In this document: piece by piece, positions 27,314 through 35,209 of the stretch
How positions within the stretch are numbered: position 1 is the first letter of the stretch
Layout of the letters: every line of letters starts with the position of its first letter
Assembly (NCBI RefSeq): GCF_019145195.1
Contig: NZ_JAHSTW010000010.1
Location: 62,001-126,000 of the forward strand
Length of the DNA: 64,000 nt
Source: Pseudomonas siliginis
GTDB taxonomy: Bacteria > Pseudomonadota > Gammaproteobacteria > Pseudomonadales > Pseudomonadaceae
Direction: 5' to 3'
The notes under the pieces: generated by a model
Told to the model about the DNA's origin: nothing
Database searches by the model: none
What the model saw: the letters and a program-made list of their open reading frames with translations, nothing else
Position numbers and translations under genes: made by a program

Positions 27314-27940
27314 ATGACTGCCCCCGAATTCGACCCGGCGCTGGATAACTTCCGCGCCATCGCCGACGCCATCGCCACGCTGTTCTTTCCCCATGCCGAG
27401 GTGGTGCTGCACGACCTGCGCACGCAGAAGGTCGACTACATCGCCAACAACCTGTCCAAGCGCGAGATCGGCGACGACTCGTCACTGGAAGACATGCTCA
27501 GCGAGGATGTCAGCGACAGGAACATCGGCCCGTACGAAAAGCTCAACTGGGACGGTCAGAAAATTCGCAGCCTGAGCACCGTGCTGCGTGACAGCGAAAG
27601 TCGGCCGCTGGCGGTGCTATGCATAAATCTGAATATTTCCCTTTTCGAGAACGCCAAAGCGGCGCTGGACCTGTTTCTCTCGCCGAGCAAGCTGATTCCG
27701 CAGCCGGACTCGCTGTTCCGTGATGACTGGCAGGAACGCATCAACACCTTCCTCCACGCCTGGTTGCGCGAGCGGCAGTTGAGCCTGAACCTGCTGACCC
27801 GCGATCACAAACGCGAACTGGTGCTGGCGCTGCACGCCGAGGGCGCGTTCAAGGGCAAGAGCGCCTCGAACTACGTGGCCAATGTGCTGAACATGGGACG
27901 GGCGACGGTGTACAAGCATTTGAAGGAATTGAAGGGCTGA
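27314..27940 (+). CDS. dauR: DauR, YheO-type transcriptional regulator
   Basis: 208 residues. N-terminal YheO PAS-like domain (DNFRAIADAIATLFFPHAEVV, LHDLRTQKVDYIANN) and C-terminal helix-turn-helix (KSASNYVANVLNMGRATVYK). In P. aeruginosa the homologous gene closes the dauBAR operon and its product represses it until D- or L-arginine is present. The context here is the same. 84 bp after dauA. Confidence 0.88.
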   Translation: MTAPEFDPALDNFRAIADAIATLFFPHAEVVLHDLRTQKVDYIANNLSKREIGDDSSLEDMLSEDVSDRNIGPYEKLNWDGQKIRSLSTVLRDSESRPLAVLCINLNISLFENAKAALDLFLSPSKLIPQPDSLFRDDWQERINTFLHAWLRERQLSLNLLTRDHKRELVLALHAEGAFKGKSASNYVANVLNMGRATVYKHLKELKG

Positions 27941-27965
27941 ATTCTGCGGTGACTCGTCCGGCCCC

Positions 27966-28054
27966 ATCGCTGGCAAGCCAGCTCCCACAGTAATTGCGTC
28001 ACACACAAAATTTATGGCGACCGCTGAACCTGTGGGAGCTGGCTTGCCAGCGAT
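27966..28054. repeat. REP pair, second type (GTGGGAGCTGGCTTGCCAGC)
   Basis: ATCGCTGGCAAGCCAGCTCC and its inverse frame a central AT-rich segment between convergent dauR and the binding-protein gene. Related to the main REP family but with a different core. Confidence 0.88.
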
Positions 28055-28063
28055 AACGGACTG

Positions 28064-28840
28064 TCAGTCGCCGTAGATATCGGTCTTGAAATACTTCTCG
28101 GAAATCTTCTGATATTCGCCATTCGCGCGAATCCCGTCGATGGCGCTGTTCAACTGGCTGACCAGCTCAGCATTGCCCTTGCGCACGGCAATACCCGCAC
28201 CTTCGCCGACGTACTTCGGATCCTTCAGCTCCGGCCCGACAAACGCGTAACCCTTGCCACGCGGCATCGACAGAAAGTCATTGAGCGGGATGGTGTCGGC
28301 GAAAATCGCATCGAGGCGCCCCGCCGCCAGGTCCATGTAGATTTCTTCGTTGTTGCTGTAGCGCTTGACGTTGATGCCCTTGGGTTCGAACACCTCGGTG
28401 GCATAACGATCGGTGGTGGTCGCGCGCTGCACGCCGACGTTCTTGCCTTTGAGGCTGGCGTACTGATCATCGACCGTAGCGCCTTCCTTCATCACCAGAC
28501 GCGAAGAAGTGAAGTAATACTTGTGGCTGAAATCCACCGACTTCTTGCGATCTTCGTTGATGGTCATCGACGACAGCGCCATGTCGATCTTCTTCACTTT
28601 CAGCGAAGGAATCAGCCCGTCGAACTCACCTTCAACCCACACGCACTTGACCTTCATCTGCGCACACAGGGCGTTGCCGATGTCGTAGTCGAAACCGACG
28701 ATTTCACCTTTGTCGGTTTTCGACGCGAATGGCGGGTAGGCCGCTTCGATGCCGATGCGCAAGGTTTTCTCGGCGGCAAAGGTGCTGGCACAGGCCAGCA
28801 GACTGAGCGCCAGACCGGTGATGAGGGGAAGTTTCTTCAT
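28064..28840 (-). CDS. Periplasmic basic-amino-acid-binding protein
   Basis: 258-residue PAAT-type binding protein (HisJ/ArgT-like). Signal peptide MKKLPLITGLALSLLACAST with cleavage near AFAAE, then TLRIGIEAAYPPF, FDGLIPSLKVKKIDMALSSM and the C-terminal lobe. Beside dauBAR, as in P. aeruginosa, so arginine or ornithine is a reasonable ligand (inference). No permease or ATPase gene is adjacent; it may use a transporter encoded elsewhere. Confidence 0.87.
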   Translation of the reverse strand: MKKLPLITGLALSLLACASTFAAEKTLRIGIEAAYPPFASKTDKGEIVGFDYDIGNALCAQMKVKCVWVEGEFDGLIPSLKVKKIDMALSSMTINEDRKKSVDFSHKYYFTSSRLVMKEGATVDDQYASLKGKNVGVQRATTTDRYATEVFEPKGINVKRYSNNEEIYMDLAAGRLDAIFADTIPLNDFLSMPRGKGYAFVGPELKDPKYVGEGAGIAVRKGNAELVSQLNSAIDGIRANGEYQKISEKYFKTDIYGD

Positions 28841-28860
28841 GTTCGTTCTCTCGCGGGTTG

Positions 28861-29103
28861 TTGTTGGTTTGGCGAAGAAGAGCAGCTACAAGCGGCAAGC
28901 TGATAGCTGCAAGACAGAAGCTTTTTTTGTACTTGGAAATCCATACTGGACTCTCAGGTACAAATCGTCAATCGGGTAGAGAGGGAAGGATTTTCGGTGT
29001 CACAGATGACGCCTTCGCGAGCAGGCTCGCTCCCACAGGGGAACGCTTTCCAATTGTGGGAGCGAGCCTGCTCGCGAAGACTGACCGGAGGGCGCTACAG
29101 AAA
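28861..29103. other. Upstream region with partial AAGCTGCAAG-type repeat
   Basis: About 240 non-coding bp before the binding-protein gene. It holds a degenerate AGCTACAAGCGGCAAGCTG copy (about 28883-28902), the promoter of the binding protein and the reversed-order REP pair listed separately. Confidence 0.4.
29013..29079. repeat. REP pair in reversed order
   Basis: Here the two arms point the opposite way from all other pairs in the window: CTTCGCGAGCAGGCTCGCTC first, then GAGCGAGCCTGCTCGCGAAG, with a short 20-bp core. Confidence 0.88.
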
Positions 29104-29556
29104 CTACTTCTTCCAGCGATCCGCAGCCGCATGATCACTGTCGCGCCCTTCGACCCAACGCGGGCCGTCACTGGTGTTCTCTTTTTTCCAGAACGGCGCG
29201 CGGGTTTTCAGGTAGTCCATGACGAAGGCGCAGGCATCGAACGCGGCCTGGCGGTGGGCGCTGGCGGCGCCGACGAAGACGATCGGTTCGCCCGGCTCCA
29301 GCGCGCCGATGCGGTGCAGCACTTCCAGTTTCAACAGCGGCCAGCGCTGCTCGGCTTCGACAGCGATCTTGCCGAGAGCCTTTTCGGTCATGCCCGGATA
29401 GTGTTCGAGGAACATCCCGGCCACGTCGAGCCCGTCGTTGAAGTCGCGCACATAACCGACAAAGCTCACCACCGCGCCCACACCGACATTGGCCGCGTGC
29501 ATCGCATTGACTTCAGCGCCCGGATCGAACGGCGTGGCCTGCACGCGAATCGCCAT
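29104..29556 (-). CDS. moaE: Molybdopterin synthase catalytic subunit MoaE
   Basis: 150 residues. Large subunit of molybdopterin synthase, which inserts two sulfurs into precursor Z (cPMP). Seen: VVSFVGYVRDFNDG, LEHYPGMTEKAL, HRIGALEPGEPIVFVG and HRQAAFDACAFVMDYLKTRAPFWKKE with the catalytic lysines. Starts two bases after the moaD stop. Last gene of moaCDE. Confidence 0.95.
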   Translation of the reverse strand: MAIRVQATPFDPGAEVNAMHAANVGVGAVVSFVGYVRDFNDGLDVAGMFLEHYPGMTEKALGKIAVEAEQRWPLLKLEVLHRIGALEPGEPIVFVGAASAHRQAAFDACAFVMDYLKTRAPFWKKENTSDGPRWVEGRDSDHAAADRWKK

Positions 29557-29558
29557 GT

Positions 29559-29813
29559 TCAGCCTCCGGTCACGGTGGGGAAAAACGCCACTTCATCACC
29601 ATCGACAACTGGCTCGTCGAGCTGGCAGAGGTCTTCGTTGCGTGCGCACATCAGGTTCTGCTCGCTCAGCACTTCGGCGCCATCACGTTGCGCCTGCATT
29701 TCAAGCACATGCGCCCGAACGTCATCGACGGTGGCGAAATCGCCTTCAACCGCAACCGAATCCACGCCCAGCGCTTCACGGTAGCGGGCAAAAAATTTCA
29801 CCGTCAGTTTCAT
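29559..29813 (-). CDS. moaD: Molybdopterin synthase sulfur-carrier subunit MoaD
   Basis: 84 residues, ubiquitin-like beta-grasp fold (MKLTVKFFARYREALGVDS) ending in the essential Gly-Gly (TVTGG), which is activated as a thiocarboxylate. The ATG overlaps the moaC stop in ATGA, indicating translational coupling. Confidence 0.94.
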   Translation of the reverse strand: MKLTVKFFARYREALGVDSVAVEGDFATVDDVRAHVLEMQAQRDGAEVLSEQNLMCARNEDLCQLDEPVVDGDEVAFFPTVTGG

Positions 29814-30283
29814 GGCTGCTCCGCCTGGAAGTGGCCGCTCTTGCCGCCGACTTTCTCCAGCAGACGCACGCTTTCGATGGTCATGCCCCGGTCGACGGCT
29901 TTGCACATGTCGTAAATGGTCAGGGCAGCGACACTGGCGGCGGTCAGCGCTTCCATCTCGACACCGGTCTGCCCGGACAACTTGCAGCGCGCGACGATAC
30001 GCACGCTGTCCCCACCCTCGGCGCTGAGTTCGACTTTGACGCCAGTCAGCATCAGCGGGTGGCACAGGGGAATCAGATCGCTGGTCTTCTTCGCCGCCTG
30101 AATTCCGGCAATGCGCGCCACGGCGAACACATCGCCCTTGGGGTGGCCGCCGCTGACGATCATCTGCAGGGTTTCAGGGAGCATGCGCACTAGCGCTTGA
30201 GCCGTCGCTTCACGGAACGTCACGGCTTTTTCAGTGACGTCGACCATGTTGGCGCGACCTTGGGAATCGAGATGAGTCAGCAC
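29810..30283 (-). CDS. moaC: Cyclic pyranopterin monophosphate synthase MoaC
   Basis: 157 residues. Converts the GTP-derived intermediate of MoaA into cPMP, the first stable molybdenum-cofactor precursor. The family blocks MVDVTEKAVTFREATAQA, KKTSDLIPLCHPLMLTG and ALTAASVAALTIYDMCKA are present. First gene of moaCDE; moaA is not adjacent. Confidence 0.95.
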   Translation of the reverse strand: MLTHLDSQGRANMVDVTEKAVTFREATAQALVRMLPETLQMIVSGGHPKGDVFAVARIAGIQAAKKTSDLIPLCHPLMLTGVKVELSAEGGDSVRIVARCKLSGQTGVEMEALTAASVAALTIYDMCKAVDRGMTIESVRLLEKVGGKSGHFQAEQP

Positions 30284-30367
30284 GGGATTACTCCTGATCA
30301 GGAGCGTGGATTGTAAACCTGTGGGTCAGATATCCGCATCACTGATTATGAAATCACCGTTGCCCCC

Positions 30368-30457
30368 TGTGGGAGCGAGCCTGCTCGCGAAAGCGGATTC
30401 AGATTCACTATAGATGTCGACTGATACACCGCATTCGCGAGCAGGCTCGCTCCCACA
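30368..30457. repeat. REPIN (inverted REP pair)
   Basis: Intact REP arms between the phoH terminator and the moaC promoter region. Confidence 0.93.
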
Positions 30458-30477
30458 GGAGATATGCATTTATACAT

Positions 30478-30514
30478 AAAAAAACCGGGCGGCTTTAAGG
30501 GCCGCCCGGTTCTG
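30478..30514 (-). terminator. Rho-independent terminator of the phoH-family gene
   Basis: On the minus strand AACCGGGCGG / CCGCCCGGTT with TTTTTTT, 10 bp after the stop codon. Confidence 0.9.
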
Positions 30515-30523
30515 GGTGAAAGG

Positions 30524-31918
30524 TTACAAATGCGATTCGGCGTATTCGGCCAGGATCGAGCGAGGCACCCCTTGCAGGGTGATGTGCACACCGTTGGGGA
30601 AATCCTTGAAGCGTTCGGTCAGGTAGGTCAGCCCGGAGCTGGTCGCGGACAGGTAAGGGGTGTCGATCTGCGCCAGGTTGCCCAGGCACACCACTTTGGA
30701 ACCGGCGCCGGCACGGGTGATGATGGTTTTCATCTGGTGCGGCGTGAGGTTCTGGCACTCGTCGATCAGGATCAGGCTCTGCTGGAAGCTGCGACCACGA
30801 ATATAGTTGAGCGATTTGAACTGCAACGGCACTTTGCTGAGGATGTAGTCGACGCTGCCATGGGTGTTTTCGTCATCCATGTGCAAGGCTTCGAGGTTGT
30901 CGGTGATGGCGCCCAGCCAAGGCTCCATTTTCTCCGCTTCGGTGCCGGGCAGGAAGCCGATTTCCTGGTCCAGACCCTGCACGCTGCGGGTGGCGATGAT
31001 GCGGCGATAACGTTTGCTGACCATGGTCTGCTCGATCGCAGCGGCCAGCGCCAGAATGGTTTTACCGGAACCGGCGGCGCCGGACAGGTTGACCAGATGA
31101 ATGTCCGGGTCAAGCAGCGCATACAGGGCCAGACTCTGATAGATGTCGCGCGGCTTCAGGCCCCACGCCTCCTGATGAAGCAGCGGTTCCTGGTGCAGGT
31201 CGAGGATCAGCAGGCGGTCTTCCTGGATTTCCTTGATCCAGCCGACAAAGCCCTGCTCGTCAATGATGAATTCGTTGATGTGCACGGCCGGCAGGTTGTC
31301 GATCAGTTGCACCTGATGCCAGGTGCGGCCGTGGTCCTGACGGGTTTCGACCTTGCTCACGCGGTCCCAGAAGGAGCCGGTCATGTTGTGGTAGCCGTTG
31401 GGCAGCAGGGACACGTCATCGACCAACTGGTCGGTGCTGTAGTCCTCGGCGTCGATGCCACAGGCGCGCGCCTTGAGGCGCATGTTGATGTCTTTGGTGA
31501 CCAGCACCACCGGTTTCTGCGGATCGCGGGTGTGCAGATCAATCAGTTGGTTGATGATTTTGTTGTCGTTCAGGTGCTCGGGCAGAATCAGGTTCGACTC
31601 GGCCTGCTTGCTCATCAGAATTGACAGCAAGCCTTTCGGCCCGCCCTTGCCGCGCTGGATCGGCACACCCAGTTCGACGTCCTCAGGGGACGCATCGCCC
31701 AGGGTCTTGTCGATCAGGCGGATCGCCTGACGGCATTCGGCGGCCACGCTGTGATGGCCGCTCTTGAGCTTGTCCAGCTCTTCCAGCACGGTCATCGGGA
31801 TGGCGACGTGGTGTTCTTCGAAATTGAGCAGGGCATTTGGATCGTGAATCAATACGTTGGTATCGAGTACATACAGGATTGGCTGGTTGGAGGAAGGGCT
31901 GCGTCCGTGATCATCCAT
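30524..31918 (-). CDS. PIN-PhoH family ATPase (PhoH2 type)
   Basis: 464 residues. N-terminal PIN ribonuclease domain (YVLDTNVLIHDP with D19, MTVLEELDKLK, DNKIINQLI, VTKDINMRLKA) joined to a C-terminal PhoH ATPase with Walker A GAAGSGKT at 280-287 and Walker B LILIDECQNLT. PhoH2 proteins of this layout are reported as sequence-specific RNA helicase-nucleases. No antitoxin-like partner (PhoAT) is seen upstream. Starts MDDHGRSPSSNQPILY. Confidence 0.92.
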   Translation of the reverse strand: MDDHGRSPSSNQPILYVLDTNVLIHDPNALLNFEEHHVAIPMTVLEELDKLKSGHHSVAAECRQAIRLIDKTLGDASPEDVELGVPIQRGKGGPKGLLSILMSKQAESNLILPEHLNDNKIINQLIDLHTRDPQKPVVLVTKDINMRLKARACGIDAEDYSTDQLVDDVSLLPNGYHNMTGSFWDRVSKVETRQDHGRTWHQVQLIDNLPAVHINEFIIDEQGFVGWIKEIQEDRLLILDLHQEPLLHQEAWGLKPRDIYQSLALYALLDPDIHLVNLSGAAGSGKTILALAAAIEQTMVSKRYRRIIATRSVQGLDQEIGFLPGTEAEKMEPWLGAITDNLEALHMDDENTHGSVDYILSKVPLQFKSLNYIRGRSFQQSLILIDECQNLTPHQMKTIITRAGAGSKVVCLGNLAQIDTPYLSATSSGLTYLTERFKDFPNGVHITLQGVPRSILAEYAESHL

Positions 31919-32256
31919 ACTCGGTCACCTTTGTGGGAGCCATTCGACGCAATACCGTGACAGTGCTGCGCCTCGAGGTGACTGCCGAATTCATCCACGA
32001 GGGCCTGGATGAACTGCACACAATAGGAGTCTGGGAAGACGCCACCTGTGTTGCAGGTTTCGGCGGTCTGTCTTCGTAATACTCCAAAACCGATGACATA
32101 AAAAAGCACTTTGACGGTTTTTTTAAGTTTATTTTGCAGAGTGACGAAAAGCCCTTGGCGGACTCCCCGTACCCCGCTAAAGTCGGAAGTCCGCCTGCAT
32201 CGAATCCCTTCTGAAAATCACCCCAAGCCCAATGTTTCCGGGCTTTTTGTCGTTTC
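31919..32256. other. Intergenic region between phoH-family and deacetylase genes
   Basis: 338 bp. Several short open frames cross it but none has a credible start, composition or family. The right half ends in a plus-strand terminator and may encode a small RNA. Confidence 0.4.
32110..32249 (+). ncRNA. Candidate small RNA with intrinsic terminator
   Basis: A terminator (AAGCCC-aatgtttcc-GGGCTTTTT, 32225-32249) points rightwards although no plus-strand gene precedes it. Upstream lies a stem of GGCGGACT (about 32157-32164) with AGTCCGCC (about 32188-32195) and an A/T-rich promoter-like stretch with TTGACG at 32111. The -10 box is unclear and the 5' end is a guess. I do not recognise a known sRNA family. 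Confidence 0.3.
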
Positions 32257-33381
32257 TCAACGAAACGCGTCCTGACAGTCTTCCCAACCGATGCCGCTCT
32301 GCGCAGTCTGGGTGATCAGCCACGGCAGGGACGTCTTCACCGCATCCTGTTTCATGTTGAAATTGATCACCCCGTGCCGCCACAGCAGCATCAGGGTCAG
32401 CACTCGCTGCGCGCTCGCCGGCCCCTTGAGCTTGCCGGCACCGTCTTGGGCATCGATGTCCCATAGCGCTACTTGCAGGCCCTGGCTGTTGAAGAAACCT
32501 TGTGCGTCACTGCGGCGCTGGCCATCCGGCGGACGGAACAGCGGCACGTAGTTTTCCGGCAGCTTGTTCTTCACCAGATCGGCGCTGCGCCGCACCGAAT
32601 CCTGCCAGTCCTGCCAATGGCTGTGGGAGCGGAACTCCCAGCCCTGCACGCCAACGCACTGCCGGGAGAAACTCGCCTGCAGGCTGCTGACCGAACGGCC
32701 GGTGAGTCGCGCCTGAATATCCTTGCCCAGAACAAAGAACGTTCCGTTCAGATTGGACTTGCGCAGGTATTCGGTCAGCCAGTCGGTGTTGTCCGGTTGC
32801 ACGTTCGCGGCGCTGTCGAACGTCAGCATAAAAAGCCGATCATGCATGTCGTCGCCGTTGCGCTCGTAGTCGCCAAAACGATCGAATTCGTTACTGGTTT
32901 GCGGCGACAGCGCGGCCTTGCGCATCAGCTCGTCGAGGTACTGCAAATGGAAGATCCGGCTCGGCTCGGCCCACTTGGTGTAATAGCTGTCGTCGCTGAC
33001 CACGAACTTGGCCGCCTGCTCGCGCAGGGTCGGCAGGTCTTCGACGAGGAAGCAGAACGAGGCGTCCTGATCGCAGCTTTGCTGGGCGTGGTTGTAGTTG
33101 GCGAGCAAGCGCTGCCAGAGACGCTGGCGCAGCTGATTGACCGCATCGATATTGACCGTGCGCAGGCCCAGGCGCTGGGCCAGTGCCGCCTCGTCGATGG
33201 ACTCGGTGCCGAGCAGGCCGCGAGCGAACATGAGGATTTCCGCCCGCGACGCGACGTCGAACAGGGTCGGATTGCTGAGCTGCTCCGGCCAGGTCGTGCG
33301 ATCCAGCGTCGCCGCATCGCCGGGCGCCGCCATGGCGCCGAAGCTCAGCAGCCACGCGGTGAATAAAAGAACAATGCGCAA
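32257..33381 (-). CDS. Polysaccharide deacetylase family protein (secreted)
   Basis: 374 residues with a signal peptide (MRIVLLFTAWLLSFGAMAA). About 190 residues of unassigned helical sequence precede a NodB-like domain: LFMLTFDSAANVQ at the first metal-ligand strand, FFVLGKD, EFRSHSHWQDW (the His-x-x-x-His type motif), LFRPPDGQ and VALWDIDAQD. Substrate unknown; acetylated glycans in the envelope are possible. TTG start at 33379-33381 chosen because GGAG lies seven bases upstream and the signal peptide then starts normally. Confidence 0.83.
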   Translation of the reverse strand: MRIVLLFTAWLLSFGAMAAPGDAATLDRTTWPEQLSNPTLFDVASRAEILMFARGLLGTESIDEAALAQRLGLRTVNIDAVNQLRQRLWQRLLANYNHAQQSCDQDASFCFLVEDLPTLREQAAKFVVSDDSYYTKWAEPSRIFHLQYLDELMRKAALSPQTSNEFDRFGDYERNGDDMHDRLFMLTFDSAANVQPDNTDWLTEYLRKSNLNGTFFVLGKDIQARLTGRSVSSLQASFSRQCVGVQGWEFRSHSHWQDWQDSVRRSADLVKNKLPENYVPLFRPPDGQRRSDAQGFFNSQGLQVALWDIDAQDGAGKLKGPASAQRVLTLMLLWRHGVINFNMKQDAVKTSLPWLITQTAQSGIGWEDCQDAFR

Positions 33382-33450
33382 AGGGATGTCTCCATAACAA
33401 AACCCGCGCGGCACTATAGCTGATCCTGTCCTGTTCCCCCTCAGCCACGG

Positions 33451-33485
33451 ATGATCGTTCCCACGCTCTGCGTGGTAACGATCAT
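33451..33485. repeat. ATGATCGTT/AACGATCAT inverted repeat
   Basis: ATGATCGTT-cc-CACGC-tct-GCGTG-gt-AACGATCAT, a cruciform-capable element of a dispersed Pseudomonas type upstream of yaaA. Confidence 0.7.
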
Positions 33486-33494
33486 GTGAATCCA

Positions 33495-33520
33495 CTTTCG
33501 CGAGCAGGCTCGCTCCCACA
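33495..33520. repeat. Single REP arm
   Basis: CTTTCGCGAGCAGGCTCGCT-type arm without a partner, ten bases after the ATGATCGTT repeat. Confidence 0.85.
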
Positions 33521-33620
33521 AGGGGTCTGAGTTAAGCCGTCGATCACCTATGGGCTTGATAGCTGGAGTCAACCCGGACAACCCCCTAGAATCGCCCCCA
33601 CGATTAAAGGAGACGACTTC

Positions 33621-34400
33621 ATGCTGATGGTGATTTCCCCCGCCAAGACCCTCGACTACGAAACACCGCCGGCGACCCAGCGCTTCACCCAGCCGCAGTA
33701 CCTCGACCATTCCCAGGAATTGATCCAGCAGTTGCGCGAGCTGAGTCCGGCGCAGATCAGCGAGTTGATGCACGTGTCCGACAAGATCGGTGGCCTCAAC
33801 GCCGCGCGTTTCGGCAGTTGGACACCCGCCTTCACCCCGGAAAACGCCAAGCAGGCGCTGCTCGCCTTCAAGGGCGATGTGTACACCGGTCTGGATGCGC
33901 AGTCCTTCAGCGAAGCGCAATTCGATTACGCGCAAAAGCACTTGCGCATGCTCTCCGGCCTTTATGGCCTGCTGCGACCGCTGGACCTGATGCAACCCTA
34001 TCGCTTGGAAATGGGCACCAAACTGGCCAACGGCCGTGGCAAGGATCTGTATGCGTTCTGGGGTACGCGCATCAGCGAGTGGCTGAACGAAGCGCTGGCC
34101 GAGCAAGGCGATGACGTACTGCTCAATCTTGCATCCAACGAATACTTTTCTGCGGTCAGGCGCAGCGCGTTGAAGGCGCGGATCATCAACACCGAGTTCA
34201 AGGATCAGAAGAACGGCCAGTACAAGATCATCAGTTTCTACGCGAAAAAAGCGCGCGGCCTGATGAGCCGTTTTGTGATCCAGGAACGCATCAACGACCC
34301 GGCTCAGCTCAAGCAATTCGATGTACAGGGTTATCGCTACAGCGCCGAACAATCGAAACCTGACAATCTGGTGTTTTTGCGCGACCACGCCCCGGAATAA
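33621..34400 (+). CDS. yaaA: Peroxide stress protein YaaA
   Basis: 259-residue DUF328/YaaA protein, start MLMVISPAKTLDYETPPATQ. The blocks YTGLDAQSFSEAQF, LSGLYGLLRPLDLMQPYRLEMGT (split) and YFSAVRRSALKARI are typical. In E. coli YaaA limits free intracellular iron and hydrogen-peroxide damage and the fold binds DNA. Monocistronic. A GGAGA ribosome-binding site precedes the start. Confidence 0.93.
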   Translation: MLMVISPAKTLDYETPPATQRFTQPQYLDHSQELIQQLRELSPAQISELMHVSDKIGGLNAARFGSWTPAFTPENAKQALLAFKGDVYTGLDAQSFSEAQFDYAQKHLRMLSGLYGLLRPLDLMQPYRLEMGTKLANGRGKDLYAFWGTRISEWLNEALAEQGDDVLLNLASNEYFSAVRRSALKARIINTEFKDQKNGQYKIISFYAKKARGLMSRFVIQERINDPAQLKQFDVQGYRYSAEQSKPDNLVFLRDHAPE

Positions 34401-34411
34401 AGCATGCCCTT

Positions 34412-34441
34412 TGCACGACTCTTTTTCTCAAGAGTCGTGCA
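34412..34441 (+). other. Perfect hairpin after yaaA
   Basis: TGCACGACTCTT / AAGAGTCGTGCA, a 12-bp perfect stem with a TTTCTC loop, 12 bp after the yaaA stop. No T run follows, so termination would be weak or Rho-assisted. Confidence 0.55.
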
Positions 34442-34552
34442 GTCCGCCCGAAGTCAAAATTCCCCCGCCGCATATCGCCAAATTCATGGCGCCAATAAAA
34501 CCACACTCTATTTTCTAATTTTAGTTTCACTCGACACTGAAGTTTTTTTTCA

Positions 34553-34698
34553 GTAGTGGCACCTAAATTTTTTACCCGTAGTGGCACAAAACTATCGGCC
34601 CCGGTTTCGCCCCGATAACTAAAGGGCGAAATCGTTAGTGCTATCAATTTGCACCCAGTGCCATCTTCATCAATATTTCAAAAAATTTCGACTGGCAC
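34553..34698. promoter_or_regulatory. Repeated TGGCAC sites upstream of PalgD
   Basis: GTAGTGGCAC occurs at 34553-34562 and 34578-34587 (25-bp period). TGGCAC recurs at 34693-34698, and its complement GTGCCA at 34658-34663. All lie just upstream of the predicted sigma-22 promoter, as expected of activator sites. Half-site content resembles AmrZ-type TGGC motifs, but the regulator is not established. Confidence 0.4.
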
Positions 34699-34711
34699 GA
34701 TGAGCGGGCTG

Positions 34712-34738
34712 GAACTATGTCCAAATGCGTTGCTCATA
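34712..34738 (+). promoter_or_regulatory. Predicted AlgU (sigma-22) promoter of algD
   Basis: GAACTA, 16-bp spacer, TCATA, fitting the GAACTT-N16/17-TCtgA consensus at most positions. Initiation near 34745 would leave a leader of about 465 nt before algD, comparable to the long leader of P. aeruginosa algD. Confidence 0.6.
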
Positions 34739-35080
34739 CCACCGGTAACGATTCTCGCCGAGTTTGTACGAGATAACTTACGCAGAGCTGATAGCCATGT
34801 AACCAAGTTGTCACAGCAACTTGCCTGAGTGACTAACTAGTCTCAAAACAATCGAAGGACAGGAGATACGCACCATTAATATCCCCTACAAAGGCCAAGG
34901 CCGCGCCCCTATAAACGTGCTCGCCTGAGCACCTAACTGCTTGATTTACCGGCTCCCTACCGGACGTCGAGCAGGCTACACGACTGCACTAGAGTCTTCC
35001 CGCACGGAAGATCGGCTGCATAACAGGGCAAGTCATAACAACAAGGCCTAGTTGCGCACATCTTGAGTGCACTTATTAGA

Positions 35081-35142
35081 CACTCGGAACTTTGTATGCC
35101 TGCACACGGCATTGTGGCGCCTGTAAGCCGCACTTCCGAGTG
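35081..35142 (+). other. Inverted repeat in the algD leader
   Basis: CACTCGGAA (35081-35089) and TTCCGAGTG (35134-35142), perfect 9-bp arms about 44 bp apart, some 70 bp before the algD start. Confidence 0.45.
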
Positions 35143-35209
35143 CACTAGTGACCGCTGAACACCATTAACTCCGGCCTTCTAAGGCCTGATATATACAGAG
35201 GTAATTGCG

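Larger units (their letters stand above)
34401..35209 (+). promoter_or_regulatory. Upstream control region of the alginate operon
   Basis: 809 bp without a credible gene, markedly more A/T-rich than its flanks. In pseudomonads the algD promoter is far upstream and controlled by AlgU, AlgR, AmrZ and others; the sites I can point to are listed separately. Confidence 0.75.

Noticed and set aside
28064..28840. Complete arginine ABC transporter next to dauBAR
   Set aside because: Only the binding-protein gene is present; no permease or ATPase follows in the window.
31849..32109. Short frames on both strands in the phoH upstream region
   Set aside because: Two strands and several frames are equally open, composition is not protein-like, and none has a good ribosome-binding site. 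Left as non-coding.
35086..35110. GGAACTT as the -35 of a second AlgU promoter
   Set aside because: No TCnnA element at 16-17 bp; part of the leader inverted repeat instead.
34401..35209. Hidden small gene in the region before algD
   Set aside because: Frames are interrupted by many stops and the A/T content is high; the stretch fits a regulatory region.
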